Below are positions 1 to 8,932 of a stretch of DNA of 64,000 nucleotides, in pieces; within the stretch, counting starts at the first letter, position 1; every line of letters begins with the position of its first letter. The position numbers and the translations under genes were made by a program. A model generated the notes under the pieces. It ran no database searches, was not told the DNA's origin, and worked only from the letters and a program-made list of their open reading frames with translations. This DNA is from an uncultured Cellvibrionales bacterium (lineage in GTDB: Bacteria > Pseudomonadota > Gammaproteobacteria > Pseudomonadales > Dasaniaceae): the NCBI GenBank assembly GCA_913019905.1, contig CAJVZD010000011.1, positions 1-64,000 of the forward strand, in the 5' to 3' direction.

Positions 1-2
1 TT

Positions 3-143
3 TCTCTCGACAGTCGCTTCGGCTTTGTGTCTTTAGCGAAACTAAACCAAGTTGCTGTGTTTGATACAAAATCCAAAAAAATCATTAAGCATCTTGAAAC
101 AGGAAATAGCCCTAAGCGTAGCCTGGTTATCGATCATGACTAG
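3..143 (+). CDS. C-terminal end of a beta-propeller (YVTN/NHL-like) protein, partial
   Basis: An open frame enters from the left edge and stops with TAG at 141-143, giving 46 residues. It contains QVAVFDTKSKKIIKHLETG followed by a small polar stretch. The pattern 'VAVFDT + charged turn + I + Lys/His + hydrophobic + G + N-x-P' is that of a blade of YVTN/lactonase-type beta-propellers, so this is probably the last blade of such a protein. The rest of the gene is outside the window. Function cannot be assigned from this fragment. Confidence 0.5.
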   Translation, partial: SLDSRFGFVSLAKLNQVAVFDTKSKKIIKHLETGNSPKRSLVIDHD

Positions 144-329
144 CGAGGAGTCGTCCAGAACTATCATTTTGAAAAGCATTTTTCTTTTGTAGGTCTGGTT
201 TTAACCCTGAAATACGGGGTTTTCCGTCACTTTTCATGTCAGTTGTTAATGCCACAGTAATTCCGATCTACAGAAAGTGAGCTGTTAGCTTTCGACTTTA
301 TTTTGACTCAAGATTTGAGAACAACATTT

Positions 330-1562
330 ATGAAAAACCAGTCTGTTTTGATCATTGCATTAAGCAGAGAAACGCTAACCGTTGCCAGATCCCTAGGTCG
401 TGCGGGTTTTCACGTCATTATAGGAAATAGTGGACCAGCATCGGTTATTGAGTCCTCCCGCTACTGTCACGAGGTATGGCGCCATCCTCCCATTGAAGAT
501 CATCTTATGCTGGAATCCGCGCTTATTGGATTTTTGGACCGTAGACCAGATATTCGATTCATTTTCCCAATCGGAGAGCGGGCTCCGGTAGCGATAAGTT
601 CAATGCAAAAGATTCTTGCACGAGACATTATTCTTGTGATGGTCCAACCTCCACTCCTTGACAATTGCCTGAATAAATCCGCAGCCAACGAGATGGCAGT
701 TAAGCTTGACTTCAATGTCCCCCAATTTTCCGAAGTTCAATCAATCGGCGAAATCCAGTCATTTATAGACAAGGCAGAGCTCCCGATAATTCTAAAACCC
801 TGCCGCTCGACAAAAAAGATTGTCGGTCGAAAAGCATACATCTTGTCGACTCAAGAAGAGTTTGAAACCGCTTTTCGCGAGTGGCCACCTGATCATACAC
901 ACCTTATCGTGCAGCAATATATCGAGGGCAACATCGAAGGCTGTGACTTCGTTGCGTCAGACGGAAAATTAGTGGGTTATTTTGAAGCCGAAAGTCTTAG
1001 AACAGACTTACCGGATGGTACGGGTTTCTCCGTTGAGTTGTGTTCGCTGCCGATATCACCGGATGTTTTGTCTGCCTGTAGGAATCTCGTTAGAACCTAC
1101 CGCTATTCGGGCGCTGGGTTGATGCAGTTTATTCGTTCAAAAAGAAATAACCGACTGTATTTTATCGAGATTAACCCCCGCCTATCAGCCGGAATTTCGC
1201 AAGCTGTAGCATGTGGGCAAAATTTTCCCTTACTAACGTTAAAAGCTTTTTCTCCGCAATTTAAGCATGAACTGGAAGAGGTGGACGAAAGTAATAGACT
1301 TTATCAAATCAACCAGAAAACCCACTGGCTACAAGGTGATATTGAGGGCTTATTAGCTCAACGATTCAATTTGTCGCTGAAAGAAAAACTGCGGTGGTTG
1401 TTTAAACTGCTAGTCTCCTTTGTTAGCGCTGATGGCCACATGAATTGGACACTGACAGACCCGCTTCCTAGCATCAAGATCTATTGGGGATTATGCCTAC
1501 GTCTGTTTAAGCGCTTGAGCATGCGAAGTAAATCAATACGCACGCCACAAAGTGATAATTAA
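330..1562 (+). CDS. ATP-grasp domain protein (carboxylate-amine ligase-like)
   Basis: The protein has 410 residues from ATG 330; an in-frame TTG at 303 is a less likely start. It opens with a Rossmann-like pre-ATP-grasp segment (VLIIALSRETLTVARSLGRA). A lysine-bearing ATP-binding part (LPIILKPCRS) follows, then the hinge IVQQYIEG and the metal-binding segment FIEINPRLSAG with the Glu and Asn typical of the ATP-grasp fold. Family members join a carboxylate to an amine or thiol using ATP through an acyl-phosphate. The substrates here are unknown. It converges with a second ATP-grasp gene, the two stops overlapping by 4 nt. The C-terminal ~90 residues are basic and hydrophobic, possibly membrane-peripheral. 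Confidence 0.75.
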   Translation: MKNQSVLIIALSRETLTVARSLGRAGFHVIIGNSGPASVIESSRYCHEVWRHPPIEDHLMLESALIGFLDRRPDIRFIFPIGERAPVAISSMQKILARDIILVMVQPPLLDNCLNKSAANEMAVKLDFNVPQFSEVQSIGEIQSFIDKAELPIILKPCRSTKKIVGRKAYILSTQEEFETAFREWPPDHTHLIVQQYIEGNIEGCDFVASDGKLVGYFEAESLRTDLPDGTGFSVELCSLPISPDVLSACRNLVRTYRYSGAGLMQFIRSKRNNRLYFIEINPRLSAGISQAVACGQNFPLLTLKAFSPQFKHELEEVDESNRLYQINQKTHWLQGDIEGLLAQRFNLSLKEKLRWLFKLLVSFVSADGHMNWTLTDPLPSIKIYWGLCLRLFKRLSMRSKSIRTPQSDN

Positions 1563-2773
1563 TATTTTTCATAAGAGGGAATATCCTCTACTGGCAGTGT
1601 TTTATCACTGAGCGACCTGCCGCCTCGCAGAGCTGTGGAGATTTCGTTATAAACACGCCACAACTCGGGTAATGGATCAGACAAATCAAAGTCGTACCAG
1701 GTTTTACTATATTTGATAGGATCACGTAGTGCTGAGAAGCCCTTTGCTCTCCATAGCTGAATCAGAGAGTAAGGTGTGCGACCTATGACATATCTGCACC
1801 GTAAGTCCGCGGGCAGCGCGGGAGCTCTCGTAACCTCCTGATGTAATGCGAGACTAACCGCCATGGCAGGAAAGTTAATACCGGCCCGTAGCCAGGCACC
1901 TGTTGTGCCCCAGAACCTGGGATTAATTTCTATAAGAGAAAATAATTTGTCCCGTGGATCTCTCTTAAATTCAAGCTGAATGGGCCCCGTCCAGTGCAGC
2001 GCTTCAACAATCTCTATTGCCTGTTGAGTCAATTCAGGAATCTCGATTGTCGTTAAAGTCGATGCCACTCCCCCTGAGATTGGGTACATCAGACGTCGCG
2101 CCTGAGTCGCGATACCGGCTATCTTCCCATCTTTAGCCACGACGCAGGCATCAAAGAGGGTGCCGGGAATGAATCGCTGAATCATCAGATCGGATAGTCT
2201 TTTGGTAAAACCGCTTAGCTCTGTTATTGCACTATTCAGTTCTGGCAGACTCTGTACACAACGTACTCCCCAGGAACCACTGTAGTTGCGCCGGTGCTTT
2301 ACGACTAAGGGGAAGCCAAATTTCGCGACGATATCTTCAATGTTTGTTGCCGCAGACAAAATGACTGAATCCGGATAATGAAAACCGAACTGATCACACA
2401 TCTCAACCGTTTGGATTTTATCCATGCCGATCGCGAACTGTACTTGCGACGGCATCAAGATATGAGTAAGAGACGATAGTTTTTCGGTATGTGGCAGCAG
2501 TGCTTCCAGCGAATTAACACTCGTGGGAAGTACGACGTCATAGTTTCCTTCCCTACATAAATTCAACACGGCTTGCGCATATGCGTCGGGATCTTTTCCC
2601 GCATCGGGCACCTTGTGCAGTCTTTTGCAGTGCTTGCTGTAAAGAGCTCGACTTAAGCGATCCTCGGGCCAAGCAACATGACACTCATGTCCCTGTAGTC
2701 CCGCACCTCTCAGTACAGCAATCTGCATGATATCAATTGGACTGGGAATCAGTATCCGTGCCAAATCATTCAC
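1559..2773 (-). CDS. ATP-grasp domain protein, second copy
   Basis: The protein has 404 residues from a GTG at 2773. A later in-frame ATG (residue 15) would remove the first beta strand, ARILIPSPIDI, so the GTG is preferred although the ribosome site is poor. The order is an N-terminal Rossmann-like part with VAWPEDRLSRAL and VVLPTSVNSLEALLPH, then the ATP-grasp part with FPLVVKHRRNYSGSWG, IQRFIPGTLFD and the metal-binding segment LIEINPRFWGTTGAWLRAG. The layout matches the convergent neighbour, so the two are probably distant paralogs. Substrate unknown; a role in peptide-like or lipid-headgroup ligation is only a guess. It may be co-transcribed with the GST gene 111 nt upstream. Confidence 0.75.
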   Translation of the reverse strand: MNDLARILIPSPIDIMQIAVLRGAGLQGHECHVAWPEDRLSRALYSKHCKRLHKVPDAGKDPDAYAQAVLNLCREGNYDVVLPTSVNSLEALLPHTEKLSSLTHILMPSQVQFAIGMDKIQTVEMCDQFGFHYPDSVILSAATNIEDIVAKFGFPLVVKHRRNYSGSWGVRCVQSLPELNSAITELSGFTKRLSDLMIQRFIPGTLFDACVVAKDGKIAGIATQARRLMYPISGGVASTLTTIEIPELTQQAIEIVEALHWTGPIQLEFKRDPRDKLFSLIEINPRFWGTTGAWLRAGINFPAMAVSLALHQEVTRAPALPADLRCRYVIGRTPYSLIQLWRAKGFSALRDPIKYSKTWYDFDLSDPLPELWRVYNEISTALRGGRSLSDKTLPVEDIPSYEKY

Positions 2774-2884
2774 ACCTGTTAAAAAGGGGAGAACACCACA
2801 TTAAGTTAGAGCTCCCTCTCCGTGAAAGAGGCAGGAAGTTATGCTGTAACTCCCTTACCATTCGCCATCACAAAAACTATTTTT

Positions 2885-3505
2885 TTAGACCGACGCTGCT
2901 ATACTGGGACGTTCTGCTATACGATCGTACAGCCCTTTTACATTCGTTAGACTCTCATCGAGTGGTTGACCTACTGTTCCACCAAACTCAAGAAAGGCGT
3001 ATAACATAATATCGGCTAGAGTGAAGCGGTCACCACAGACGAATTGTTTTCCTGCCAACTGTTTGTCTAACCATTCGAGTTTATCTTTTGACAACGCCTT
3101 AAGATCGGCGGCAGCATCGGGGCTCACTAACTTCATACGATTTTCAAACAATGGACGGCCTTCTGTGGCGCGAAAACCGTTTGCCATGGTTTCACAGATG
3201 CCTAAATCCAGGCGACGGACCCACATCCGCACTTCGGCTTTTTCTTCCGGCGTGACACCAATCAGCATGGTGCTGCCATTGGATTCGTCGAGGTATTCAC
3301 AAATAGCCGTAATCTCGGAAATAACCAGACCGCTGTCTAGTATCAACGCAGGCAATTGACCCGCTGGATTGAGCGTTGTGTAGCTTTCCTGCCGGTTTTC
3401 GCCGCCCATTAAGTCCACTTCCTGCCGCTCGACATCGAGGCCGCGTTCAGTGATAAAAATTTTAACAACTCTGGGGTTAGGTCCGATTGACTGTAATAAT
3501 TTCAT
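2885..3505 (-). CDS. Glutathione S-transferase family protein
   Basis: The protein has 206 residues, the normal length for a bacterial GST. The N-terminal thioredoxin-like domain (about 1-75) carries S-I-G-P-N-P-R near residues 6-12, the cis-Pro motif (AGQLPAL) and the glutathione-binding 'VISEITAICEYLDE' (Glu-Ser/Thr pocket). The C-terminal all-helical domain includes FTLADIMLYAFLEFG, the usual N-capping/hydrophobic staple region. The ATG at 3505 is preceded by AGAGAG at good spacing. Such cytosolic enzymes conjugate glutathione to electrophiles or act as glutathione-dependent reductases. The substrate is not predictable. Confidence 0.9.
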   Translation of the reverse strand: MKLLQSIGPNPRVVKIFITERGLDVERQEVDLMGGENRQESYTTLNPAGQLPALILDSGLVISEITAICEYLDESNGSTMLIGVTPEEKAEVRMWVRRLDLGICETMANGFRATEGRPLFENRMKLVSPDAAADLKALSKDKLEWLDKQLAGKQFVCGDRFTLADIMLYAFLEFGGTVGQPLDESLTNVKGLYDRIAERPSIAASV

Positions 3506-3719
3506 AATTTCTCTCTTATTTTATGTCAGTGATTACTATTGGTTCCGCTTATTAACTCGAGCGATGTCCTTTCTTTAATGTACTTATCAAAGGACGTTTT
3601 TTTGTATCCAGTCTTTCCATTGTATGTAACGACTTCAGCCGAGACAAATTAACTAATTTTTAGCTATGACCATTCCCGAAAACAATCTGCATGACTGTTC
3701 CTGAATAATTTACTTCATC

Positions 3720-5495
3720 TTAAAATGGCCAGACGACTGGCACCAACAATACGGTGGTTATACCCACGATAAACGTGAGCGGTAAACCGATACGCATGAA
3801 GTCGATGAAACGGTAATTACCGGGCCCGTAAACCATTAAGTTGGTCTGGTAACCAATAGGCGTAGCAAAGCAGGTGGATGCCGCAATCATTAGGGTGACA
3901 GCAAAGGGAATTAAATCGACATTTAATTGTTGGCTCGCGGCGACGGCAATGGGAAAAACCAGGACAGCGGCAGCGAGATTGGAGATCACCGCCGAAAAGA
4001 CCGCGGTTAATACGAACAGCGCAGCCACTGTTGCTGTTGGGGAGTCTGCAGCCAAACCGACCATGGCTTCGGCTATGGCAGTCGCCGCTCCCGTTTTATC
4101 CATGGCGCCGCCAAGTCCAATAGACGCGGCTATCACTAGCAGAATTTGCCAATCGATACTTTGTCGCGCTTCTTCTATACGTAAGCAACGGGTCGCTATC
4201 ATCAGCCCTGCTGCCAACAAGGAGGCTTTGAACATACTCAGGAAACCAATGCCGACCATTAATACCATAGCGATCAAGATGGCAGCCGCAACGTTACGCT
4301 GCTCATGACGTACCGGCCGCGAGTTTTCAATTTCGCTAACCAGTAAAAAATCTTTCGCGTATCGTTGCTCGCCGACAAACTGATCATGAGTTTCCAGTAA
4401 TAGCGTATCACCAGGTTCCAACTTGATGTCGCCGATCTTGCTCTTAATCGTTTCGCCATCGCGGGCGACGGCAAAAATTGCCGCACCGTACTTATTGCGA
4501 AAACCGCTGTCTCTAATCGTTTTACCGCGGCAGGGAAAACTGGGCGATATCACCACTTCGACCAGACAGCGAGCATTGATGCCACCCTGTAACTTGAACA
4601 CTTGTTTTTCGGCCACTTTAAGACCGTGGATATTTTTCAGATCAACAACAGACCGCACGTCACCGGCGAAGATTAGATGATCCCCTGCACATAACATCTC
4701 CTGCGGAGATACCGCTGTGATCAATCGTCCACCGCGATCAATTTCTACCAAAAACATGCCGGGCAATTGGCGCAGTCCGGCCTCTTCGATTGATTGTCCA
4801 GTTAGCGGGCTATCGGCTTCGACTTCCATCTCGACGACGTATTGACGAGCGTCTTCAAATCGTTCGTTCTTACCTTCCCTTTTTGGCAAAAGCCAACGAC
4901 TGAACCCAATAGTAAAGGCGATAACGATAATGACGCAGGGTACGCCTATCCAGGCAAGATCAAAAAGCGCCAGATTATTATGCGAGCCATAATCAGACAA
5001 CATACCATTGATCACCAAATTGGTGCTGCTTCCGACCAGAGTGCAGGTACCGCCAATGATGGCCGCGTAACTTAAGGGAATCATCAACTGCGATACCGAC
5101 AGATTATTACGTTTAGCCCAGTCGCTGACCGCGGGAACTAACATCGCAACCACGGGGGTATTATTGAGAATGGAGCTTAAACCGGCAACCGGTAACATAA
5201 GACGAAATTGAGCAACGGCGGTATTGCGAGGGCGACCCAAAAGCGTATTGGAGATCCAACCGACCACTCCTGTTTGCGCGAGTCCTCGTGCCACAATAAA
5301 CAGTACGGCTACGGTCGCCATCCCTTCGTTCGACATCCCGAGCAGAGCTTCAGTGGGTTCAATGACTCCCAGTAGTAGTAGCAGCGACAGACCACCTAAC
5401 AATACCGCATCAGCGGCGAAGCGTGAGAATATCAGTAGCCCGAAGCAAATGCCAATGACTGAAAGCGTTTGTATAGCTTCAAAACTTAGTGTCAT
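3720..5495 (-). CDS. SLC13/DASS-type anion transporter with two RCK_C (TrkA_C) domains
   Basis: The protein has 591 residues. Hydrophobic segments at each end surround two soluble repeats at about residues 215-290 and 305-385. These repeats read like RCK_C/TrkA_C modules (SPLTGQSIEEAGLRQ... and PCRGKTIRDSGFRNKYG..., each followed by L-x-x-GD-x-L-L/I). SSILNNTPVVAMLVP and AVISNLAAAVLVFPIAVAA match the paired SNT-like signature of the divalent anion:Na+ symporter superfamily. The family moves sulfate or di/tricarboxylates across the inner membrane; the substrate is not fixed by the sequence. The start ATG at 5495 has only a weak ribosome site. It stands alone between the GST and DHH genes. Confidence 0.88.
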   Translation of the reverse strand: MTLSFEAIQTLSVIGICFGLLIFSRFAADAVLLGGLSLLLLLGVIEPTEALLGMSNEGMATVAVLFIVARGLAQTGVVGWISNTLLGRPRNTAVAQFRLMLPVAGLSSILNNTPVVAMLVPAVSDWAKRNNLSVSQLMIPLSYAAIIGGTCTLVGSSTNLVINGMLSDYGSHNNLALFDLAWIGVPCVIIVIAFTIGFSRWLLPKREGKNERFEDARQYVVEMEVEADSPLTGQSIEEAGLRQLPGMFLVEIDRGGRLITAVSPQEMLCAGDHLIFAGDVRSVVDLKNIHGLKVAEKQVFKLQGGINARCLVEVVISPSFPCRGKTIRDSGFRNKYGAAIFAVARDGETIKSKIGDIKLEPGDTLLLETHDQFVGEQRYAKDFLLVSEIENSRPVRHEQRNVAAAILIAMVLMVGIGFLSMFKASLLAAGLMIATRCLRIEEARQSIDWQILLVIAASIGLGGAMDKTGAATAIAEAMVGLAADSPTATVAALFVLTAVFSAVISNLAAAVLVFPIAVAASQQLNVDLIPFAVTLMIAASTCFATPIGYQTNLMVYGPGNYRFIDFMRIGLPLTFIVGITTVLLVPVVWPF

Positions 5496-5677
5496 AAGTA
5501 GGTTCTTGTTGGAGACATTGATGCTGTCATAGTCAATTGCTTTTCGATTAGTTGAGAACTTCTCGGTGTTAACCGTGTATGTTTATCTATTCATTTATTT
5601 ATTCAGGAATCTAGCTACTAACAAGCTGCTTCAATTTTACAACTAAACAACGATACCTAAACGCCGTCACCAAATGA

Positions 5678-6646
5678 CTATTGTGAGGACCCGTAGAAAT
5701 CACTAAAAGTATCGATAAACAAGCTTAGTTGGTCGGCGGGTAAATCGTTAACGCCTGCCGCTGCCGATCGCCCTCCTCCCGTTGGAAATTGTCGGCATAA
5801 CTCGTCTGCGCCGGTTTTATTGTTCAAAGGCGCTCTGATGCTGATGAGATAGTTGCCATTAGCTTTTACGGTCAATACGGCATGCGCGCGATCGGGTGAG
5901 TTATTCGCCAGGTCGTTACTGTAAACGCCACTCACCCGCCGAGCCCAGGCTTCGTTGGGTAGTAAAAAGGCCGCAACAGATTTGTTAGCAAACTCCGCCT
6001 GCAAGTTCGACGCGGCAGCCATATCTGACACATAGCCGTTTTCCAGCTTTTCGAAGCTAGGTTTTGCCTCGTTAATAAACCCAAACGGACTAGCGTGCTC
6101 GCTTACTTCACGATACAAAGCTTCGGGCGTAAAATGCAGGTCTTCGAGATCCGAGCCATATCCATTGTAATTGATATAAATGCCCAAATTTTCCAGACTA
6201 CTCAATTGCTCATCTGCCAGACCGAGCGGTTTGGCCAAGGCTCTTGCGCTTGTTTTTAAATTGTCGCCGAAGGCGCCTGTGATTGCCCATTCAACGAATT
6301 GACCCTGCAGATGTTTATTCACCAAAATGCTGGTACACACATCGGCGGCGGTATTGATAAGAGTGGTTAATTGGGGTGAATCAGGTATGTCACCGGCAAA
6401 GTGATGGTCGACATAGAAAACGTCGGCCCCGGCCTCAAGCGCTTTCAATAAACCTGTGCGGTTTTTGTCCAGAGAAACATCGAGTACCGTGATCTTATCT
6501 TTAGCAGTGACGGTTAGCTTGTCCATCAACTGAATATCACGTTTGACACCCGTCACTAAAACACTGTCGACAGGCTCGGCGTTGCGTAGTTGCGTGAGCG
6601 CACAAATACCGTCGGCGTCACCATTAAAAAGATCGTATACAGCCAC
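5678..6646 (-). CDS. DHH family phosphoesterase
   Basis: The protein has 322 residues from a GTG at 6646, supported by AGGA eight bases upstream. Motif I is seen as NGDADGICA (residues 8-16), and the DHH motif as FYVDHH (Asp80-His81-His82). A C-terminal DHHA1-like part ends in FPTGGGRSAAAG, the glycine-rich substrate loop. These are metal-dependent phosphodiesterases of the RecJ/NrnA/Pde group. Whether this one acts on nanoRNA, cyclic dinucleotides or another substrate cannot be told. No RecJ OB domain is present. Its upstream region carries two tandem-repeat arrays. Confidence 0.85.
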   Translation of the reverse strand: MAVYDLFNGDADGICALTQLRNAEPVDSVLVTGVKRDIQLMDKLTVTAKDKITVLDVSLDKNRTGLLKALEAGADVFYVDHHFAGDIPDSPQLTTLINTAADVCTSILVNKHLQGQFVEWAITGAFGDNLKTSARALAKPLGLADEQLSSLENLGIYINYNGYGSDLEDLHFTPEALYREVSEHASPFGFINEAKPSFEKLENGYVSDMAAASNLQAEFANKSVAAFLLPNEAWARRVSGVYSNDLANNSPDRAHAVLTVKANGNYLISIRAPLNNKTGADELCRQFPTGGGRSAAAGVNDLPADQLSLFIDTFSDFYGSSQ

Positions 6647-6667
6647 TATGATTTTCCTGTCTTGTTG

Positions 6668-6695
6668 CCCTGTGAAAGTTACCCTATGAAAGTTG
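6668..6695. repeat. Two tandem copies of a 14-nt unit upstream of the DHH gene
   Basis: CCCTGTGAAAGTTA is followed directly by CCCTATGAAAGTTG. It lies 22 nt upstream of the GTG start of the DHH gene, within its leader or promoter. Confidence 0.7.
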
Positions 6696-6780
6696 CAGCC
6701 GCTAGTCTACCCCAGAATACAGACCGGGTGGAACATTAGAGGCGTTATAGGCCAATGTAACAAGGCAGTTTAGCTACAAA

Positions 6781-6871
6781 ATCTAGTCGTGCAATCTAGT
6801 CGTGCAATCTAGTCGTGCAATCCAGTCGTGCAATCTAGTCGTGCAATGAAGAAGTGTAATGTAGAAGTGCG
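6781..6871. repeat. 13-nt tandem repeat, five good plus two degenerate copies
   Basis: The unit ATCTAGTCGTGCA occurs at 6781, 6794, 6807, 6820 (one mismatch) and 6833 without gaps. Two decayed copies start at 6846 and 6859. A 13-nt period cannot encode a repeated peptide in one frame, and no gene covers it. There are no spacers, so this is not a CRISPR array. It lies upstream of the DHH gene and downstream of the ComEA-like gene. Confidence 0.93.
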
Positions 6872-6918
6872 AGCTAGCAATATAGTGAATAAGGAATTTG
6901 AACCCAATTGGGACGGGG

Positions 6919-6954
6919 TTCTGTTAAGACCGGCAATAGCCGGTCTTAACAGAA
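6919..6954. repeat. Perfect 16-bp inverted repeat, terminator-like hairpin
   Basis: Arms at 6919-6934 and 6939-6954 are perfectly complementary around the 4-nt loop AATA. The hairpin sits 22 nt past the stop of the ComEA-like gene, where a terminator is expected. No T-run follows on either strand, so classic Rho-independent termination is not certain. Confidence 0.75.
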
Positions 6955-6976
6955 CAGCGTAATTGTTGCTCAGTAG

Positions 6977-7258
6977 TTATTGGGTTTTGATTCGACTCCT
7001 ATTTTTGTTGATCAATGATTCCCCAATCCCTTTCACGCCTAACAGGTCGTCGGCCGACTTATACTGGCCGTTGGCTTTTCGATAGGCAATGATAGCCTTT
7101 GCTTTCGACTGACCAACACCGCTTAAACTCTCAGACAGCATTTCCGCATTCGCAGTGTTGATATTGACCGACGATAGCGGTGAAGTATCTTCCGCATACG
7201 ATAGAAAGGAAAAAAGGGACAAACATAGGGAAAAAATAAAAAAACGGATAAATCTCAT
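6977..7258 (-). CDS. ComEA family helix-hairpin-helix protein, exported
   Basis: The protein has 93 residues from ATG 7258, which has AGGAGAG at ideal spacing; a start further upstream at 7294 is therefore unlikely. A signal peptide (MRFIRFFIFSLCLSLFSF...YA) is followed by the ComEA core: VNINTANAEMLSESLSGVG, then AKAIIAYRKANG and LLGVKGIGESLINKNR, that is, paired helix-hairpin-helix motifs for DNA binding. Family proteins bind DNA in the periplasm during natural uptake; in many gammaproteobacteria a short ComEA-like protein occurs here after pyrF without a known function. No other competence gene is present in the window. Confidence 0.88.
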   Translation of the reverse strand: MRFIRFFIFSLCLSLFSFLSYAEDTSPLSSVNINTANAEMLSESLSGVGQSKAKAIIAYRKANGQYKSADDLLGVKGIGESLINKNRSRIKTQ

Positions 7259-7979
7259 GATAACTCTCCTTGTTTTATAACTCATAGAACGCAAGCTAGC
7301 GTTCTTCCATGGTGTGACTTGTGCGGCCTTTTTGAATCCAGATAGATGAAATCATAGCCTGAACCTCGAAATCTAGTACCTCGATATCTAAAACGTCGAA
7401 TTTAGTACCTAGAAATATAGTACCTAGAAATTCAAACCTACTCGGCTCTCTGGAACCTCAAAACTCCACATTCACTCGTCGAAAAAACACAATTCATTTG
7501 TGTCGTATAAGATCGACAGAGAAATAGTAGCACATTTTTTAAGCGCAGCAACTTATCAGGAGCTAATTCCACTTTGGCATGGGTCGAGCTATCATCTGCA
7601 ACCGACATTATGAATGAGTAAGCTGCCCACTTTCTCTATGAATAAATAGTCGATCCGGGAAATGCAGATCGCAATCAGTGTCAAACACTTAACTCTATGT
7701 ACCGTATTACCCGATCAAAAAATCCGATACCCGGCATTTTTATAGCCACATCATATTGATCCAGCCCTTCGGGGCATGCTGAAACGTTTACTCCATGCAA
7801 TGTTTTCGGTCAACGACGCGACAAAGGGATGTGTCACCATTGCCCAGTACGGCCAATGCGATCGCAAAAACACCAGAAAAACCAGGTTTTTTCGCCAGTA
7901 TTTTTAGCAGCGACGGACTGAAAAAGGCAGGGAAGACTTTTTCAATGCGTACTAAATGTCCTCGATCCGGGCGAAAGCC
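7259..7979. other. Intergenic region with repeat array, no gene seen
   Basis: This 721-nt stretch lies between the ComEA-like gene and pyrF. It contains a degenerate 15-nt repeat array at 7363-7436. An open frame at about 7795-8064 on the plus strand has no recognisable domain and runs antisense into the end of pyrF; I do not call it. Confidence 0.5.
7363..7436. repeat. 15-nt degenerate tandem repeat, five copies
   Basis: Units begin at 7363, 7378, 7393, 7407 and 7422. The consensus is ACCTCGAAATCTAGT, each copy with one to five changes and one copy a base shorter. It lies about 105 nt upstream of the ComEA-like start. No coding frame covers it. Confidence 0.8.
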
Positions 7980-8678
7980 TCAGCAATTTAATTCAGTATT
8001 GATCGCAGTCAGCGACTGCAGGGGCTGGGCATGCTGGGTGATTGGACGACCAATTACCAGATAACTGCTACCCGACGCTATGGCAGAACTCGGCGTGGCC
8101 ACCCGACGCTGGTCTCCTTGCGCTGCATCCAGTGGGCGAATACCCGGAGTGACTAATAAGAACTCCTTCCCCAATGCAGCACGTAGTGCCGTCGTTTCCT
8201 GTGCAGAACACACAACACCGTCTAAGCCGCATTGGTGAGTTAATGCGGCAAGACGTTCGACTTGCTGGAGAGGATCGCAATCCAGACCTACGTCAGACAG
8301 ATCTCCGCGCTCCATGCTGGTTAATACGGTCACCGCGATTAATAACGGTGCGGATGAGTTATTCGCCAACGCTTCTATGGCCGCCTCCATCATGCGCTGA
8401 CCGCCCGATGCATGGACGTTGACCATCCACACTCCCATGTCGGCAGCCGCTTTTACCGCGCCCGCAACGGTGTTGGGAATATCGTGAAATTTCAAATCAA
8501 GGAATACATCAAAACCCCGGTCCTGCAAGTTGCGCACGACCGTTGGCCCGCAATAGGTGAAAAGTTCTTTTCCCACTTTCAGTCGGCACATGGATGGGTC
8601 GAGCTGATCAGCCATCGCTTCAACGGAGGCTAAATCGGAGTAATCCATGGCGACGATAACGGGCGAACTAGTTGGCAT
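7980..8678 (-). CDS. pyrF: Orotidine 5'-phosphate decarboxylase
   Basis: The protein has 232 residues, the usual size for the group I enzyme of this clade. It decarboxylates OMP to UMP, the last step of de novo pyrimidine synthesis, in the cytosol. The catalytic D-x-K-x-x-D tetrad is visible as [10 protein letters not shown] (Asp61, Lys63, Asp66). Phosphate-binding parts are VTPGIRP and YLVIGRPIT near the C-terminus. Its place after lapA-lapB is the conserved gammaproteobacterial order. The gap to lapB contains repeats and a hairpin, so it may have its own promoter. Confidence 0.97.
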   Translation of the reverse strand: MPTSSPVIVAMDYSDLASVEAMADQLDPSMCRLKVGKELFTYCGPTVVRNLQDRGFDVFLDLKFHDIPNTVAGAVKAAADMGVWMVNVHASGGQRMMEAAIEALANNSSAPLLIAVTVLTSMERGDLSDVGLDCDPLQQVERLAALTHQCGLDGVVCSAQETTALRAALGKEFLLVTPGIRPLDAAQGDQRRVATPSSAIASGSSYLVIGRPITQHAQPLQSLTAINTELNC

Positions 8679-8750
8679 TTTTTTGAATCCTGCTTAGTAT
8701 TGATTTGAGAATTATCGTGGTGGGCACGACCTTGGATTTCGCGCTTTTCT

Positions 8751-8817
8751 TGTAAACATTACCTGTAAACATTGCCCTGTTACATTGACCTGGCAGCATT
8801 CCCAGTAAACATCACCC
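8751..8817. repeat. 13-14-nt degenerate tandem repeat, five copies
   Basis: Units start at 8751, 8764, 8778, 8791 and 8804. The consensus is TGTAAACATTGCCC, with the later copies more decayed. It lies 73 nt upstream of pyrF. Confidence 0.75.
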
Positions 8818-8847
8818 TGCAAAACCTAATCGTAAAAAACGTCCCCG

Positions 8848-8875
8848 GTAGCACATTTCAAAAAAAATGTGCTAC
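8848..8875. repeat. 11-bp perfect inverted repeat between lapB and pyrF
   Basis: GTAGCACATTT (8848-8858) and AAATGTGCTAC (8865-8875) pair around CAAAAA. It lies 57 nt past the lapB stop. The T-rich part is in the loop on the minus strand rather than after the stem, so it is not a classic terminator. Confidence 0.7.
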
Positions 8876-8932
8876 AACGGCTACTCGGCATGCCACAAGG
8901 ACAAGGCCAAGCCCGACCAAATCATTGAAACC

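Noticed and set aside
3021..3359. 112-codon plus-strand frame
   Set aside because: It is antisense to the GST gene.
6781..6871. CRISPR-like array
   Set aside because: The copies are directly adjacent with no spacers, and no cas gene is near.
7795..8064. 89-codon plus-strand frame near pyrF
   Set aside because: It overlaps the pyrF end in antisense and has no domain.
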